Shown here in pieces: positions 62,953 through 64,000 of a stretch of DNA of 64,000 bases (the first letter of the stretch is position 1; every line of letters starts with the position of its first letter). The DNA is taken from positions 620,001-684,000 of the forward strand of contig CAXXJQ010000003.1 in the NCBI GenBank assembly GCA_963665045.2. The letters run 5' to 3'. Below the pieces are notes generated by a model, which worked only from the letters and a program-made list of their open reading frames with translations, ran no database searches and was not told where the DNA came from. Both the position numbers and the translations under genes were made by a program. Origin of the DNA: JAFGRU01 sp016934985 (GTDB lineage Bacteria > Desulfobacterota > Desulfuromonadia > Desulfuromonadales > JAAYDE01).

Positions 62953-64000
62953 ATGAAAAAAGCCAAGAATTCTGTTTCGAAAAATTCGGGTGAGCATTTT
63001 GAACCCAACGAGGGGTTCCGCCTGCTTTTTGAAATCAATCCCCATCCTTTGTGGGTTTATGATCTGGAGACCCTGAAGTTTCTGGCCGTTAATGACGCCG
63101 CGGTTGAAAAGTACGGTTACAGCCGCGAGGAGTTTTTCGGTATGACCGTGGCCGATATCTTCTCTTCGAAAAAGCTCCCCCGTCCGGATGAGAACAGCGC
63201 CAAAATTTTCGGCCGCCTTGAAAGGGCCGGCCTGTGCCGTCATCGCCTGAAGGATGGGAGTCTCATTGATGTTGAGATCACCAGTCATTCCCTGGCTTAC
63301 GGGGGCCGCAAGGCTGAACTGGTTCTGGCTCGGGATGTCAGGGCAGGCGACAGGGCTCAACAGGCGCTGCATGAAAGTGAAGAGCGTTTCAGGCAGGCTT
63401 TGGAAAATATTCCCGATGTGATTGTCATTTATGGCCCGGATTTGAAAATACGCTACATCAATGAAGCTACCCGCAGACTAACGGGGATGAATCCCGAGGA
63501 TTTTATCGGTAAGCGTGACGATGAAATCTGGCCCCCGGGAGTTTATCAGGTATATATTCCGGAACTGAAAGCTGCTCTTGAGGAACGTTCAGTAAAATCT
63601 CTGGAAACCGACCTGATGCTGCCGGGCGGTCAACTGAAAAAGCTGAGAATCACCTGTGTCCCTCTGCTCAATGAAGAGGGCGGGGTCCGGGAAGTTCTCG
63701 GTATTACAACCGACCTTACCGAGCAGAAAGACGCGGAACACAGTCTGAAACTGGCTCAATTTGCCATTGAAGAGGCCTCTTTCGCCTGCATCTGGTTGAA
63801 CAGCGAGGGCCGCATTATCTATGTCAATAAGAAGGCATGTACCTCCCTTGATTATTCCAGGGATGAGCTCTTGAACATGTCTCTCCATGATATCAATCCG
63901 GAAATTTTCCCGGAAGACTGGTCCGGCATTTGGAGCCATCTGACAAAGGCCCGCATTCATTCCTACGAGGCTCTCCATCAACGCAAGAACGGCAGCCTTT
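62953..64000 (+). CDS. Multi-PAS sensor protein, N-terminal part (runs off the window)
   Basis: The frame from ATG 62953 (GGGGAG ribosome site) stays open to the last base, giving at least 349 residues. No transmembrane helix is present, so it is cytoplasmic. Three PAS domains follow: about 20-135 (NPHPLWVYDLETLKFLAVND), about 145-262 (ALENIPDVIVIYGPDLKIRY, with GITTDLTEQK as PAC end) and a third beginning QFAIEEASFACIWLNSEGRI. The output domain (histidine kinase, GGDEF or other) is beyond the window, so the function cannot be completed. Confidence 0.9.
   Translation, partial: MKKAKNSVSKNSGEHFEPNEGFRLLFEINPHPLWVYDLETLKFLAVNDAAVEKYGYSREEFFGMTVADIFSSKKLPRPDENSAKIFGRLERAGLCRHRLKDGSLIDVEITSHSLAYGGRKAELVLARDVRAGDRAQQALHESEERFRQALENIPDVIVIYGPDLKIRYINEATRRLTGMNPEDFIGKRDDEIWPPGVYQVYIPELKAALEERSVKSLETDLMLPGGQLKKLRITCVPLLNEEGGVREVLGITTDLTEQKDAEHSLKLAQFAIEEASFACIWLNSEGRIIYVNKKACTSLDYSRDELLNMSLHDINPEIFPEDWSGIWSHLTKARIHSYEALHQRKNGSL

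Noticed and set aside
1..64000. tRNA, rRNA, CRISPR, prophage or insertion-sequence features
   Set aside because: No cloverleaf with CCA-adjacent arms, no rRNA-like stretch, no short regular direct repeats with spacers, and no transposase or integrase motifs were recognised on reading both strands.

Overview
The window looks like a chromosomal segment from a Gram-negative, anaerobic Deltaproteobacterium (Desulfobacterota), most likely of the Desulfuromonadales/Geobacter group. The clues are the def-fmt-DUF116-htpX-rsmB order, a CDF transporter fused to a NifX-like domain beside an Mrp ATPase, a haem-binding DUF3365 sensor, a sigma-54 regulator, a GEMM riboswitch, and a TolQ/TolR/AgmX-type envelope machine. 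This assignment is by inference; no database search was possible. Protein genes fill most of the window, nearly all on the + strand. No rRNA, tRNA, CRISPR array or insertion sequence was seen.

Layout. 1-1356: the end of a glutamine synthetase-family gene and a MarR regulator. 1946-7098: a metal / Fe-S cofactor cluster (small DUF5320-like protein, secreted metallo-beta-lactamase-fold protein, NifX-like protein, ten-TM metal exporter, CDF-NifX fusion, Mrp/NBP35 ATPase). 7625-9210: a secreted PDC-sensor-like protein, and on the - strand a lytic transglycosylase coupled to a DUF350 membrane protein. 9397-18660: a sigma-54 activator divergent from a VIT/vWA surface protein that has a GlyGly-CTERM-like tail and a clear -24/-12 promoter, followed by a rhombosortase, an amidohydrolase and an LplT-PlsC-Aas three-domain fusion. 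18796-28548: housekeeping genes (UspA-like, def, fmt, DUF116, htpX, rsmB, Nudix, DUF3365-HAMP-PAS sensor, homocysteine methyltransferase/MTHFR, lipoprotein). 28837-33697: a three-subunit NuoE/NuoF/NuoG-GltD flavoprotein complex resembling the Stn-type electron-bifurcating transhydrogenase, then a ferritin-like protein. A 1.3 kb AT-rich gap follows.

34819-61212 is the most striking region. A GEMM (cyclic di-GMP class I) riboswitch followed by an intrinsic terminator precedes a 3399-residue DUF11-repeat surface protein. Next come a 1710-residue protein with three OmpA-like domains and a predicted outer-membrane barrel, two large TPR proteins (one a LysM lipoprotein), a TPR lipoprotein, two small exported proteins, a MotA/TolQ/ExbB homologue, two ExbD/TolR homologues, and a TonB-like protein with an AgmX/PglI-type C-terminus. 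The set resembles a proton-driven trans-envelope machine of the Myxococcus Agl-Glt/Nfs kind, with a giant surface protein as likely cargo or client, switched by cyclic di-GMP. The window ends with a secreted ankyrin protein and the start of a multi-PAS sensor protein that runs off the edge.

A family of roughly 107-bp imperfect palindromes is scattered between genes: two full copies in opposite orientation (13148-13254 and 50385-50492) and three partial or split ones (2291-2350, 24735-24790, 57459-57691). Their outer arms differ between copies but remain self-complementary within each full copy.
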